A stretch of DNA of 64,000 bases from the NCBI GenBank assembly GCA_035771175.1, contig CM069607.1, positions 16,438,001 through 16,502,000 of the forward strand. The letters run 5' to 3'. The DNA is from Paratinospora sagittata. Its lineage: Eukaryota > Streptophyta > Magnoliopsida > Ranunculales > Menispermaceae. Under the pieces are notes generated by a model. It had not been told where the DNA came from and ran no database searches. It saw only the letters and a list, made by a program, of their open reading frames with translations. A program made the translations under genes and the position numbers. Numbering within the stretch: the stretch's first letter is position 1; every line of letters starts with the position of its first letter. Shown one piece after another: positions 33,240 through 46,093 of the stretch.

Positions 33240-33620
33240 ATCATCAATCAATAGGGGGAAACAATTTAGGATATTTTTGTTCAATTGTTTCTGCAAATTC
33301 CCAAATGGCTTCTTTTATGCCATGGTGATCCCATAAAACCTTTACTAGTGGAATGTTGCGTTGTTGGAGTTCCTGAGTCTTCGTATCTAGTATTTGTATT
33401 AGTTTTTCCTAGTATTTGTTCCCTTGCTCAGTTCGGACTTCAACAAGAGGAACAATATGTGCAAGGTTAGGGTGATATTTCCTAAGCATAGATACATTGA
33501 AGACATCATGGACTTTAGACATGGATGGGGAAAAGGAAAGTTGATTTGTTTATTCACGGATTCTCTTCATGATTTCAAAAGGTCCGATGAATCTTGGTGA
33601 AAGCTTTCCCTTGATGCCAT
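33240..33620 (-). pseudogene. Integrase C terminus and chromodomain, fragment E
   Basis: In sense: SMSKVHDVFNVSMLRKYHP, HIVPLVEVRTEQGNKY, a stop, then KLIQILDTKTQELQQRNIP and LVKVLWDHHGIKEAIWEF. This is the Tekay chromodomain with one stop and local changes. It is cut at 33620 by the LTR of copy C. Confidence 0.8.
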
Positions 33621-35058
33621 TGTCACACCCCACTCGGACGCGCCTAAACCTGCGAGACACTCACGGACTGGGCTCGAATTGGCATCATAACGATAGCAGA
33701 ATGCGCGAAAACACGATTAAGTACAAGTCTGATTTCATTAATTTCAGAATATAATTGTACATGAAATAGTTAAGGGAACATTCTCCCAAAATCCCTAATG
33801 AATAATACAAAGGGTACAAAATGTGGACCCAAAAACCTGCACCCAGTCCACCCTAATCTCCAGTGAAAAATTGGATAGCAACGGGGTGAGCTACACGCTC
33901 AGTGGGTAAAATAGTTCGTGAATATAACAATTAATAAAGCAGACTTCATAATCAAATATCTTAAATACACATCAGAGCATCATAATCAATCCAACATGTA
34001 TGTATGCTTGACACCGTCTCGTATTGGTTTGATGATTGTACATCACCGGAGTTCACGTAAATATGTCCCTCCCCAGGAGTAGTTGGGTTCTAATTGTACG
34101 TCCCTCCTCAGAAACGACGCTTTGGATTCACGTACAGATGTCCTTGCCCCGGAGTCGCCAGGTTCTCATTGTACGTCCCTCTCCAGAGAAATATAATGAA
34201 TAGCGAGCATCGCTTCTAACTATTCTATGAATCATAAACCACATACGTCCCTAGGTGGTGCTATGTATAATTCCAATGCATGAACTGGTCCGATCTTTAC
34301 TTAACATTAGACAGGATTTGGCAACGTCTGGTGATCCTTATCAGGTTCGGTATTACTACGTGTAAGGTTAGGACATTCAGTATTACTTGTATAAGCTGAT
34401 AGCTTTCAAATAAGACCAACCAGATCAGTATCCAGTTGAGAGGTGAGACGCGAGGTCTACTTAAATACCAATTGTCTAGAGCAGCACGTTGCCTCCCGTT
34501 CACTATTTAAAGTTACTGAGGACAAGACTGAGTCTGGTTGAGTCAGATTGACCACTAATTCGACATAACAACAGTGTAATACATGAACTCCAAATATACA
34601 GGCATAAGTATGACAAGTATAAACATTATACGCAATAATGCAGTGTAAATGAATAGTAGATATAATGATAAATGAATGTAAACTTTAATAAAAGTTATAA
34701 GACACGCAAACCTACGTTTCGTTCCCCACCTTCAGATAAAAACTCCTTTGAAAACTGGCGCCTTCCCCCTGGCAGAACCGTGTTGCACCGCACAGAAGGT
34801 CTCGGAAAGAGAGTCTCAAAAGAGAAGACAAAAACACAAAATGAGTGAGAGAAAGAAGAAAAATCACAAGGAAAAGTGATTTTGGTGTGAGGAATGAGGA
34901 GGGGGAGGGGTTCCTTAAATAGGAAAAATGGCGCCTGAAGGTTCGAGAATGCACTTGAAGGTTCGAGCGCGGTGCCTGAGGGTTCGGGCATGCATCTGAA
35001 CGTTCGGGCAGGTGCCTGAAATTTTTTTTTTTTGTGTGTGCAAACCTAGGGTATTACA
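33621..35058 (-). repeat. 3' LTR of Tekay copy C
   Basis: 1438 bp. About four and a half palindromic modules of about 20 bp (34930-35020), against about one and a half in the 5' LTR of the same copy. Confidence 0.9.
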
Positions 35059-35075
35059 CTCTACCCCCTTAAAAG
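35059..35075 (-). promoter_or_regulatory. Polypurine tract of copy C
   Basis: In sense, TTAAGGGGGTAGAG directly before the LTR; one G shorter than in A and B. Confidence 0.8.
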
Positions 35076-35091
35076 GATTTCGCCCTCGAAA

Positions 35092-35607
35092 TCAGTCCAA
35101 GTAGTCGTGATGGCTATCTGCGTGAGATTCACTGTCGTCGTCATCGTTTGCTAGCTTAGAGTAGTGCCTGTATGGTCCCTGAATGGCATTGTGGCCGTTG
35201 GAATCCTCAACATCATGAAACCATGGAGAGCAAATGGAGTCGGATTCGTCCTCCGAAGGTTCCAACCTTTGCTTAACATATGGTGGTGTAGGGCTTTGTT
35301 GGTTGCATCATTTAAGGGGAGGTAGGTTGAGTGGTGGGATGTTTTTTCGTGTTGTAGCTCGAATCAGGCCACCTGGCAATTTTGGAAGAAGATCCTGCGA
35401 AGATGAGGGCACAAGATTGTTTTGGGTAAAATTGTTATGAAAAATCCATGCACGGTCTGGCGATAAGGATCATTGTTTGTGTGGCGGTGGAGTTGGTGAT
35501 GCAAAGTAGTCGTGACTTGACTCAGATCCTGGAGGAGTCGTCACAGGTTGCCAAGGAGGCCATTGCGTGTGTGCATCTCTACATCCATCAACATTATTTT
35601 CAGACAT
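35092..35607 (-). pseudogene. aORF2 of copy C
   Basis: Starts MSENNVDG with CAG directly before the ATG. It keeps the SPTPPPHKQ, KLPGGLIRATTRKNIPPLNL, WFHDVEDSNGHNAIQGP and HADSHHDYLD segments. At least two TGA stops stand where copy B has CGA (Arg), so decay is by C-to-T change at CpG while the frame is otherwise kept. Confidence 0.72.
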
Positions 35608-35702
35608 CTGCATAGTTATTCAAGTGGAACAATGTTTAAGATATTTGTAAACAAAGTTCCATCATTTTATTGATAAGTAAAATAGTACAATGTATCACAT
35701 CG

Positions 35703-38700
35703 TCAGTTATTACTAGAAAACAATTCATGGTATTTCTGTTTAATTGTTGCTTATAGTTCCCATGTTGCTTCCCAGAGCACCTTCACAAGTGGTATGCTAC
35801 ATCGCCTTAGTTCTTGAGTTTTTCTATCCAGAATCTGTATCGCTTTCTCCTGATACCTATTTCCTTCCTCAATCCGAACCTTGACCAGAGGGATGATATG
35901 CGAAAGATCAGGACGATACTTTCGAAGCATGGATACGTGAAAGACGTCATGAACCTTAGACATGGACAATGGAAGGGACAGACGATAAGCAAGTTTGCCA
36001 ATACGTTCAATGATCTGAAATGGACCGATATACCATGGGGAGAGCTTTCCTTTGATCCCAAAGCGTTTGACACCTTTTGTGGACTGAGCTTTTAGAAAAA
36101 CCAAGTCCCCCTTATCAAATTCTAGAGGTTGCCTCCGCTTGTCAGTATAGCTCTTCTGTCGACTTTGTGCAACACGAAGTTGCTCCTTTACTAATGTGAT
36201 CTTCGCAGAAGTCTCTTGAACTAGTTCAGGGCCTAACTGCGGTCGATTTGCCATATCTAACCAGCATACCGGAGATCTACAAGGGCGACCATAGAGAGCC
36301 TCGTACGGTGCCATGGCGATACTAGTTTGGTAGCTGTTGTTGTATGCAAACTCAGCTAAATGTAAGTGCTTTGCCCATCCGTCATGAAAGTCCAAAATGC
36401 AGCACCGTAACATGTCTTCCAAGATTTGGATAAAACGCTCTGACAGCCCATCAGTCTGAGGGTGAAAGGTTGTGCTCATGGTGATCCTAGAGCCCATTCT
36501 ATTCTGGAAGCTTTGCCAAAACTTTGATGTGAATCGAGGGTCTCGATCAGAGACGATCGGGAGTGGTAGGTAAGCTTGGCAGGGTTATCCGGGAACTTTA
36601 TTGTCAAAAAGTGTGCAGACTTTGTAAGTCTGTCAATGATAACCCAGATAACATCTTGCCCTTTATTATTTCGAGGCAAGGCCGTAACAAAATCCATTGC
36701 GATGTTCTCCCATTTTCATTCTCCAATAGGTAAGGGCTGGAGAAGTCCAGAGGAAAGTCATTGTTCTGCCTTAACTTGCTGGCAAATGAGACATCGAGCA
36801 ACAAAGTGTGCAATTGCCTTCTTCATTCCAGAAAACCAGAATTGTCGCTTAATATCCTTGTACATCTTGTCACCCCCAGGATGCATAGCGAACCTCAAAC
36901 AGTGCATCTCAGTGAGCACTTCTTTCCGAACCTCAAGATTGTTCGGTAGACAAAGACGTTTTTTATAGAAAACAACCCCATATTCAGATACCAACCAGTA
37001 AGGAAGGTCCTGTCCGCTGAGTAGAAGTTCTTGTTTCTCCATTAACATAGGGTCGTTGGCTTGAGCTGCGAAAATCTTTCGAACCAGCTCAGAGTTGGTT
37101 GATAATTAAGAGAGTCGTGATCTTGCTCCCTCCTCAATCAGTTGTAAGTTAAAATTCTCCATCTATGTAGCCAACTTCCCCATTTCGAAGTTAAGAGTTA
37201 TGGGATGGTACTGAAGTTGAAAGTCATAATCTTTCAAGAACTCCAACCATCGTCTTTGGCGGAGGTTTAGGTCTCTCTGGGTGTAAATGTACTTAAGACT
37301 CTTATGATCCGAGAAGACCTCAAACCATTCACCGTATAGGTAATGACGCCATAACTTCAGTGCAAATACGACAGCTGCAAGTTCCAAGTCATGTGTTGGG
37401 TAATTACCCTCATGAATCTTCAGTTGCCTCGAGGCATATGCAACAACTTGGCCTTTTCACATTAGTACGACACGTAAGCCTTGGAGAGAGGCGTCAGTGT
37501 ATAGTGAGAATCCAAGTGCATTTCTTGGAGTGATTAGTACTAGAGCCGTCGTGAGGCACTTCTTCAATTCCTGAAATGATGTTTCACAGGCGGGATTCCA
37601 GATGAATCGTACGTCTTTCCGAGTGAGTTTTGTCATAGGTTCAGCAATCTTTGAGAAGTCCTTGATGAAGCGTCTGTAATAGCTAGCCAAACCAAGATGA
37701 CTCATAATCTAAGTAACGGTGGTAGGGTGCTTCCAGTTTAAAACAACTTCAACCTTAGAAGGATCCACCTTAATGCCATTGCCTGAAACCACATGGCCTA
37801 GGAATTGAACTCGCTTCGCCCAAAATTTGCACTTGCTCAACTTTGCATACAACTGGTGGCTTCTCAAGGTCTGGAGGACTATCTTCAGATGTATCTTATG
37901 GTCTTCCTCGGTTGAGGACTATATCAAGATATCGTCCACAAAAACCACCACAAATCGGTTTAAGTATAACCTAAATTTGCGGTTTATCAAATCCATGAAC
38001 GCAGCAGGTGCATTTGTTAGACCGAACGGCATGACCAAGAACTCGTAATGATCGTAGCGAGTTCTGAATGCAGTCTTGGTAATGTCCGACTCTCGGATCT
38101 GGAGTTGATGATAACCGGATCAAAAATCAATCTTAGAGAAGTATTTGGCATCTCTAAGTTGGTGAAACAAGTCATCGATCCTGGGCAACGGATATCTGTT
38201 CTTAATGGTGACGCTATTCAGCTTGCGATAGTCGATGTAAAGTTGTAACGAACAATCCTTTTGTGGACAAATAGAACTGAAGCGCCCTAGGGTGATGAAC
38301 TTTTTATGATGAAGCCATTACTCTCTAATTCCTTCAGTTGTTTATCCAATTCGACCAGCTCGACATTTGACATTTTGTATGGTGGAATTGAGATAGGCCC
38401 GGTCCCAGGTATGAGATTGATTTCAAAATCAAATTCCCTAACCAAAGGTAGACCGGGAAGGTCATTTAGAAAAACTATTGGAAATTCAGATATTACCGGG
38501 ACATCATGTACTTCGAGAGGGGACAATGCTGGTGATTCATTTTCATCACTAAGGGATAGAGCTCGAAGCTATGCCTTGAGAAGTGCAACAGTCGAGTTGT
38601 GTATCCGTTTCCTCGTTCCCTGAATCTTGACAAACTCCCCCTTGGGCAAGGTTAAATGAACTTGCTTCTTCATGTAATCGATCTTTGCATTCAGTGGTGC

Positions 38701-38975
38701 GAGCCAGTCCATGCCGAGGATGATTTTGAAGTCTTCAATGTCCATCACAAAAAGATATGCATATATTATTTGTTCTGACATTCGAAGCTCACATCGAGAA
38801 CACTGCAAATTCACGTAAGTACTAGATCCTAAAGTGATGTGACATGGATTGTGATGTATGTGGGTTTAGGATGCAACCCTAAATGTCTTACCAATGTAGA
38901 CGATATAAAAGAATGCATAGCACCCGAATCGAACAAGATATTCACCATTGTATTGAACAAGGGAAATGTACCTTC
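35703..38975 (-). pseudogene. pol of Tekay copy C
   Basis: Protease LFDSGAMHSF (about 38930); RT with FVDD at about 37942-37931; RNase H (YTDASLQG, about 37495); integrase zinc region (about 36890-36790), core and chromodomain (QILDRKTQELRRCSIPLVKV, ending 35703). A deletion of about 55 bp near 37198 removes the DALSRK part of RNase H, and another of about 40 bp near 36568 removes part of the integrase core before a frameshift. Inactive. Confidence 0.88.
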
Positions 38976-40299
38976 GACTACATTGTTGTCTGGGAGGGGT
39001 TGTTGAGCGATAACAAATGCTCTGCCCTGGTTCCGTTGCCCCTGGTTCTGCTGGTTCTGCCTGGGTTGGGGAGTAGCAACAGGTGGGGCTTGTTGGACTG
39101 GGACAGAGGGAACAGGTTATTGAAGGTGTGGACAAGCATTTCTTACATGGCCCTGCTGGCTGCAGTTGTAACACGTCAGCTTCTGCTGCTGATGGTTCTG
39201 TTGGCCATGCTGATTGTGATGCTGACCACCACCTCTGCCATTGCCATTTCGACGGCCACCCCTTCCATTACGGCCTCCTCGACCATGATTGCGAAAACCC
39301 TAATGGTCAGGGTTAGATGGTTCAGCAGCAGGTGCCGTGGCCTCATTCTTCTGAACAGGGGGCTGGGAGGGCTGGGTTTTGATTATTGTAGGGCTTCTTC
39401 TTGTTGCCCTGCTGCGAGCCCTATTGGGAAAACGTTGCAAGCCGTTTTCTCTTATTCAGTCTCTGCTCCTGCAGAATCTTCTCCTGCTCAAAGCTCATGG
39501 CCTTGTCAACGACCTCCCTGTAAATCTTGAGATCTAAGATCGACAAAGCTTGTCGAATGTCATGACGAAGGCCATTGTAGAATTTCTCAGTCTTATCTTG
39601 CTCCGTTGAGATGGTGGAGAGAGAGTAGACTGATAATTCTTGAAACTTGACAGCATACTCCCTGACTGTCATTCCGCCTTGGTATAGCTTGGCGAACTCC
39701 TAGCGCTTTTGTCTCTTTACAGCTCCAGGGAAGTACTCATCAATAAACATTGACTTGAACTGTTGCCAAGTCATGTCCATGGTGTTGACCCTTGGGTCTT
39801 CCTTTACTGTTATCCACCATGAATTTGCTCCACCAATAAGTTGGTAGGACGCAAGTGGAATCTTTCGAGCCTCATCGACTCTCATTGCATCGAGAGCCTT
39901 TTTTGACTCATCCAGCCATTTTTGCACCTCTTCAGCATCACTGGTGCGAGCAAAAGTAAGAGGTTGTAGCCTCTTGTACTTTGTAATCTGGTGGGTTTGA
40001 GTCTCCGACCCAGATCTCACAGGTGTCTGAACAGTGACAACCTGATTGGTTGCAGTCTCATGAACGATCGACTGAACAGTTACTTTCATCGCCTCGATAA
40101 ATCTGACGAAAAAGACCTCCATACTCGAAGGCATGGCAAAGGATGTGGATTTGGGTGGCATTGCCTGCCCAGACGTAGTGGCAGTGTCGGGTGTGGCCAG
40201 CACTGTCGTCGGAGGCGGCGGTTCCTGGTTCTGAATCTCAAGAGGTGCCTCTTCTGCTGGACGGACAGTACGTGGCTTTCCTCTCTTCCTGGTTTACAT
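38976..40299 (-). pseudogene. gag of Tekay copy C
   Basis: ATG (40299) is followed by TAA, then the TRKRG-type N terminus. The core is open 40203-39700 with a TAG near 39700, resuming 39672-39421. A frameshift follows in the Gln/Gly-rich part; the knuckle CYNCSQQGHVRNAC is intact near 39150. The frame then runs into the protease without the stop seen in copies A and B. Confidence 0.86.
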
Positions 40300-41107
40300 T
40301 TTCTCACTGACAAGGAGAAAATAAAACCATAATTTAGGAACTGTAGCCAAGTATAATGTTATGATATTCTCAGCAACAAATTCGAGAGTATTGCAATATA
40401 AAAACCACCTATCTTTCTAACTATAGTGTAAAGTTTTTGTTGAGGAATCAAAGAATCTTATGTGCCTCGTATGTTTGGCCATGGTGTAAAACAAGGTTAG
40501 AATATTTATATGATAAGTATAAAACTTTGCAAGTATTTCAAATGTTTTGGTCATGGTTTTTTGTGAACATACATATGTATTTCATTGAAAATCCATACGA
40601 GTCATAAAAATTCTAAGATTTGCCTCGGTAAATATCCTGATCTAATATTCTATCGCAATCTTTTTTATTCAAACTCTTTCGCTTAGTCTTTTCGACTATT
40701 ATCCAAATTCGTGTGTCCCACATGAATTTGGTAATAAGAGTGTCATCCAAGTTAAGTTGTATGAACACGGTCTCTATAAAACATCGGCTGAAGAGGAGTT
40801 CACTAACAGTATCGTCCAAGTTTACTCGTCCCATACCGTGTAAACTTAGTGATAATGTTAGTAATGCAACTTTCTCCAAATGTTTCTTTTCACACAAGGT
40901 CGTGGGTTTTCTTACTTCCACATTTTATTTAGTATCCTCCAATTTTGTTGTGTCCCGTACCACTCCAAAGTCAGTGATACAAAAGAAAGGATGGTTGTAA
41001 GTTAGCCTACCAAAGATAGTCTTAAACAAAACATTTTCATTCATATATAAAATAATTTTTATATATGAAAGATTCCTAATGCCAGTGAACAATGCCAGTG
41101 AACATTC
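40300..41107 (-). other. Conserved spacer between aORF1 and gag (copy C)
   Basis: Same composition as in A and B. Two of the three GGTATGGGAC motifs are visible (reverse complement near 40829 and 40955, with changes); the third is shortened by a small deletion near 40720. Ends in a TTTTCTCCTTGTCAG acceptor-like run (AG at 40307-40308). A 102-codon frame here (40613-40921) lacks an ATG start. Confidence 0.6.
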
Positions 41108-41277
41108 CTAATTTTTCTGCCTACTACCGCTCCTTTTAGACCTCCTGCTAGGTACAAAAAGATTACTAGAAGAAGGTTCAGAATTTGCTCGTTGTTCTTC
41201 AACGTTTTGCATATGTGTTAACAAAACATTTTGAGTCTCCTCCATCTGAGCAATACTAGCTAGAATCACATTTAACT

Positions 41278-44236
41278 TGTGGCGACCCCGCGCCCCGGAC
41301 CACCAACCCCGCAGGGAATGGCATGCAGAATGCCGGGGCGGGACGCCCGGCGTAGGCATCTCCGACCACTCCTCAACTCCCGTGAGGTAGTTGAGACCCT
41401 ACGAGCCTTATCTCAAACAACGACATAATATCAAAAGGTACTAAACAAAACTACCCACCGTATTAATCATCCAAGACAATAGATAATCCATAAAAATGAA
41501 CCATAAATAAAATCATAATCCCTAAGTCCATTAAAATTGACATACACATAAAGTCCAAAATTGTGGGTACAAATAAAAACCGCCATATGCCCACATGGTC
41601 TATCTAACAAGTCCCAACTCACCCATACTACAATGTGGTAAGTATTATATTACATAATCCAAAATATAATACTTCATAATTTAAAACACAGTTCAATCAA
41701 AATGCCTCTCAACTCACATCGAGGCTTTGGATTCTCTCGCAGGCAAGGCCCTCAAAATATAACTACTCCTTTGCCCTTATTCGGGACAGAAGGACCTGAA
41801 AGAGGAAAATGAGGGTGAGCCAACGGTGCCCAGTGAATAGAATTCAAATATCCTATCAATACTCATCAATAAATATCATGTATGCATGTCAATGTGTAGC
41901 ATGATTAAAAGCTCATAACATATAGATATCAAGCATTTATAATAAGTTCGATGCAAGTAAAAGCTTATCAATTTGGATCCACATTCCACATGCATTGGGT
42001 TACTAGTGCACGTCTATTTCACCGTACCGTTGATCCCAATCATGTTTATATTGGGTTACTAGTGCACGTCTATTTCACCGTACCGTTGACCCCAATCTCT
42101 TCCTTTCCTAAAACCCTCCTATGACAAGGTTAAGTTCCCCTATTAGCCAGATAGATGGGCCCAACCAAAGTCATAAGGTTTTCTCAAATCAATGCATCAT
42201 TCAAAACATTAGAACACATTCATGCTTTCAACATACAATATATAAGTGATATGATGACATAAAAGATATAATCATAAATGAAGTCTACTCACAACCAAGC
42301 CTCGCGAGAGTATTTAGCCACACACGACCACCAAACCGAATCAACCCAATCAAGATCCTGAAACATACATCAATATCCTACCATACATCAATTTCTATGC
42401 TCAATCACATAGACATTACACATCAACCCTAAATCAGCCCACATATAAACAATAGGCCTAAATCTCATCTAATCCCATCATTCAACTCAAATCACATGAC
42501 TTAGGCCTCTAATGCATAGTTCTCATTCATAAACCATTCTATTAATCAAAAATACTGATTTTCAATTCCTTAGGCATAAACATGCCCAAATTGGGTCACT
42601 TGATTACAAGTAGGCCTAACCCATGATATGGTCACAACCACCAAATCAGTAGCATAATCAACCCTAATCATGCTTAATTAAACATAAGTTGCATCAATTC
42701 AATGATTCTAGGCCAAAAGCATCAAAAGCCTTAAAATATGAAATGTTCCATACTTAGGCCATATTGTCGATTTACACTAGGTCACCATGTTCAGCCATGT
42801 ATATCACTGATTTTGCATCATGGGTTCATCAACAATGGCAACTAGGTCAACATAGTTGACATGCAAGCTATTTGGAAAGGTCTAAGTTTATATTCTAAAT
42901 TTAGGTCTAATACAAGCAACCCTACCAATTCTTTATTTACTATTCTGTTCAGATGTATCAATATACCAACAGAAATATGTAATCACAAAATCAACCGTAC
43001 AGATTGAAGTATATGAAGAAATAAACCTTCTGTCCGAATATCAGCCCAATCCAACGGTGGACCGATAAGATAAGTTAATTTGATGAACAAGTCTCCAATC
43101 AGACAATTTCTCCTTTCCTGCAGCAAATACTCAAACTCAGATGACTATATCACACAAAATACTAAACACATAAACATCTCCACCGTTCCGAATACAGAAG
43201 TATCAGTCCTAAACCACATACCCAAATTTGATATCCATCCAACGGTATATTGAGGAGATATTTAAGTTTGATCGAAATGGCACGAGAAATCCAGACTTTC
43301 CGACCAGCTTTGTGTCGGAGGTTAGATCTCTCAGAAACGACCTCTAATCAAGATCTTCACCGTTCAGAATGCAGAAATAGCATGTTTACACTACGTACCA
43401 AAATGTTATATCCATCCAACGGTAGAGTAGGGAGATCTATAAGTTTGCGCAAAACGGTACGAGAAATCTAGACTTTCTGACTAGCTTTGTTTGAGAGGTT
43501 AGATCTCTTAGACGGAACCTCTGATCAAGATCTCCACAGACCAGAATGAATAACCATAAGCTACGGACTTTCTGACAAATTTTGAGCTCAATCTGACCAT
43601 ATATCCCAAAGATCCAGTTCTTTGATGAAAATATCGCAGAGATCTTCCTCCTGCAACTCCCTTCTTCTTTCTCTTCTTCTTTCCTTTCTATTCTTTTCTT
43701 TCTCTTCTTTTTTCCTTTCTCTCCACTCACCTCTTTCTAGCACTTCCTTGATTCCCTCCTTGATTCTCTCCTTGATTCTCTCCTTGATTTCCTCTTTGAT
43801 TCTCTCCTTGATTCCCTCCACTCATTCTAGCACTTTCTTGAGGGCATGGGACACTTGTCCACTTTCATGCACCAACCTTCACATGTGTTGGTCTCATACT
43901 ACCCATACCAACCACATGTACTTTAACCAATTTCATGCTTCCATGTATTTTAGATGTCCAATCCATTTAATACACCAAATTTTTATTCTCATTTATCCTT
44001 TTATTCAATCAATCCTAACTCATATCAATTCATGGTTTAATGGGCCCATGCATAAATAATAACATATGCATTATAATTTAATTTAACATGACCCATATAC
44101 AATTTATGATACACATATTTATATACATTATCAAGCATCAACTATACAAACATTAAACATATCAAGGCAACGCATAGAGTTTGGGCAAAGTGCAATTGGG
44201 TTATGGGCTAGATGAAATAATTTTCGGGGCGTCACA
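41278..44236. mobile_element. Solo LTR of an unidentified long-LTR retrotransposon (2.96 kb)
   Basis: Bounded by TGTGGCGACCCCGC and CGGGGCGTCACA, with a perfect 5-bp target duplication TAACT (41273-41277, 44237-44241). Read on the minus strand it starts TGTGACGCCCCG, a common start for plant gypsy LTRs, so minus orientation is likely. No ORF, primer site or polypurine tract. Contains a 56-bp direct repeat (41994-42096), a duplicated segment of about 180 bp (43231-43570) and a 12-bp tandem array (43743-43818). Confidence 0.85.
43743..43818. repeat. 12-bp tandem repeat in the solo LTR
   Basis: Six units of TCCTTGATTCTC with small changes, in a T/C-rich tract starting near 43650. It creates a low-complexity Leu/Ser open frame on the plus strand that is not a credible gene. 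Confidence 0.8.
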
Positions 44237-45664
44237 TAACTGCTTGAATGGGTTAGTCGATTGCCCCATCGATGGTTGATGGGTTGACTGTCCCATAGGT
44301 GGAGGGTGGGCCGTAGGCATTGGTGGAAAGTATTGGCCGTACGGTTGACTCATAGGTGTGGGGTATTTTTTTTTATTGTACGAGGATTCCCTAACTGGAA
44401 CCCCTTGGACATTTGGATATGCTTGGGTTGAAAAGTCTTGAAACAATGGGCTCATTGGGATATCCTGTCTTCCAAATTTTGGTGCCGCACAATTTTGTTG
44501 TTTGTTGTTGGTTCATGGGAACTTGTGGAACTGGCCGATACAGTACCTCAGGAGTTGGAAACCTTTGGTACGTAGTATAGCCTAAAGTTGGCATGTTCCA
44601 GGAAGGTGGATTTGCTGGAACTCTTTGTGCATCCTGATTTGGTTCACGTTGATTTAGGTTGGCAAAGAAATCTTCCTCAGAGAATAGGTGATCGATTTGA
44701 CCATTATTCGGGGATGGGTTTGCCGTAGGGTTCTGGTTTGGCTCGTTATTTGGTACCTCCCTAACAGGAATCTTGCACCGACTTTTTCATCGACAACGTC
44801 CATTTTTGCCTCTAATTCTTTCGCTATTTTCTCCTAAAGTCGCGCTGAATACTTCCTCGTCAGTCACCCCTCCACTTGTGACAAACGTCTTGAAGATAGA
44901 GGATGTTGTAACCACCTCAGTAATCTGCTTCTAAAACTCATCAAAAGTGTTAACGTTTGCCTCGTATAGCATCCTCATGATCAAGACTCCGTAGCCGAGG
45001 AGTTCCTTTCTTAAAGGGTTTTGAATCACCCGCAACATTTGCTGGATGATGATTTGAGGTAGGGAGACCTTAATTTTCTTCTCTATGCAGTATAACACAA
45101 GAAGTTGCGCCCTTGACATAGCACATCTAGTCACCTTTTGCGGCAAGATGTTATCGAATACGATCTTTCCAAGGTCGGCAAGAGGTGGTTTAAGGAGATT
45201 GTTTGGGAGGTGTGCGTAGGTCAATTGGGTGTACGACTTTTTGGCGAGGGAATTGAACAACTGTTCTTTGGACTCCGCAATATCTGCAACTGTCTGGGGT
45301 TCGTGTGGATCAATGATTCTATCTTCAATAGGGATCTCCATAAGTCGTGCAATAATTTCGGCGTTGATAGAAATCTTTGTTCCCCTGACCGTTGTCCCCA
45401 AGACAGGGCTGATCCCATCTTCTTAAAGTCCTACGCAATTCATGGCTTCGTTGAAGGACTTCACCAAGTTGTAAGAGACGTAACCCTAAACTTTTATTGT
45501 GTTCAACCACCCCAGTGTTGCGAGTTTTTTGTGAAGGATCGGACGGAGGCAGAGATCTCTATTGTCGATACTCCTCATAGTCATAACCTCCCTTTCGAAC
45601 AATTCCTTGAGTTTGGTGGGAATTGGTTCCGACTACTGGAAGTCGCTCCTTCACTTGAGGTCAT

Positions 45665-46093
45665 TATCTTGCTGAAAGGAAAATAAACTTGTGAAAGACA
45701 CAAAATATAGTCCTAACATTTTTAAGATTTATGCCTTGTCCGTTTGACAATATTTTCTATTTTTCTCTTGATGTTTATGCCATCATTTAATTCAAATTTT
45801 CCATTAGCAATATGATATATATATCTCATATATACATAAATATATAGATATATATATTTAATCATAACTATATATATAGTTTTCATAAATCATAACTATA
45901 TATATATTTGAATCTAAACTATATAAAAACTATATAGTTTTCTAGATATATATTTAATATAAATCTCAACTATATATAATTCATATATATATATATATAG
46001 TTCTAAAGATATATATATATCTAACAAAAACTTTCTTCCCCTAATTTGGTGGACTTGGGCGGGCCGTGGACCTTACTCTCTGATACCATTAAA
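45665..46093 (-). other. AT-rich leader of copy C
   Basis: No gene. Primer site at the right end, GTAAGG donor-like site at 46071-46076, conserved GGTCCACGGCCCGCCC phrase, then (TA)n and AACTATATATAGTT inverted repeats (45810-46020), and a TTATTTTCCTTTCAG acceptor-like end (AG at 45672-45673). Confidence 0.65.
46078..46088 (-). promoter_or_regulatory. Primer-binding site, tRNA-iMet type (copy C)
   Basis: In sense TGGTATCAGAG, an exact match to the common plant initiator-Met primer site, five bases from the 5' LTR. The GTAAGG site begins two bases further on. Confidence 0.9.

Larger units (their letters stand above)
32040..33620 (-). mobile_element. Diverged Tekay fragment E (LTR start, 3' region, chromodomain)
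   Basis: Sense order: integrase C terminus and chromodomain (33620 to about 33240), 3' region, degenerate polypurine tract, then the first about 325 bp of an LTR (32366 down to about 32040). The LTR part matches other Tekay LTRs around CATCCCCACCTTCAAGTA. It is cut on the right by copy C and on the left by the copia LTR end. Its sequence differs clearly from copies A-D, so it is an older or separate lineage. Confidence 0.75.
41108..45664 (-). pseudogene. aORF1 of copy C, interrupted by a solo LTR
   Basis: ATG at 45664 (MTSSEGATSSSR); a one-base loss shifts the frame within about 15 codons. Core open at 45401-44931 (TTVRGTKISINAEIIARLME, LPNNLLKPPLADLGKIVF, SLPQIIIQQMLRVI). Pro/Gln-rich middle at 44760-44250 with a basic stretch. 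The solo LTR (41278-44236) lies in the last fifth, between NPFKQL and VILASIAQMEE, with duplicated TAACT. The basic tail SRRSKRSGSRQ ends at 41108. Confidence 0.75.

Noticed and set aside
43588..44059. Low-complexity Leu/Ser frame (+) and Lys/Glu frame (-)
   Set aside because: Both read through a T/C-rich tract and a 12-bp tandem array in the solo LTR.
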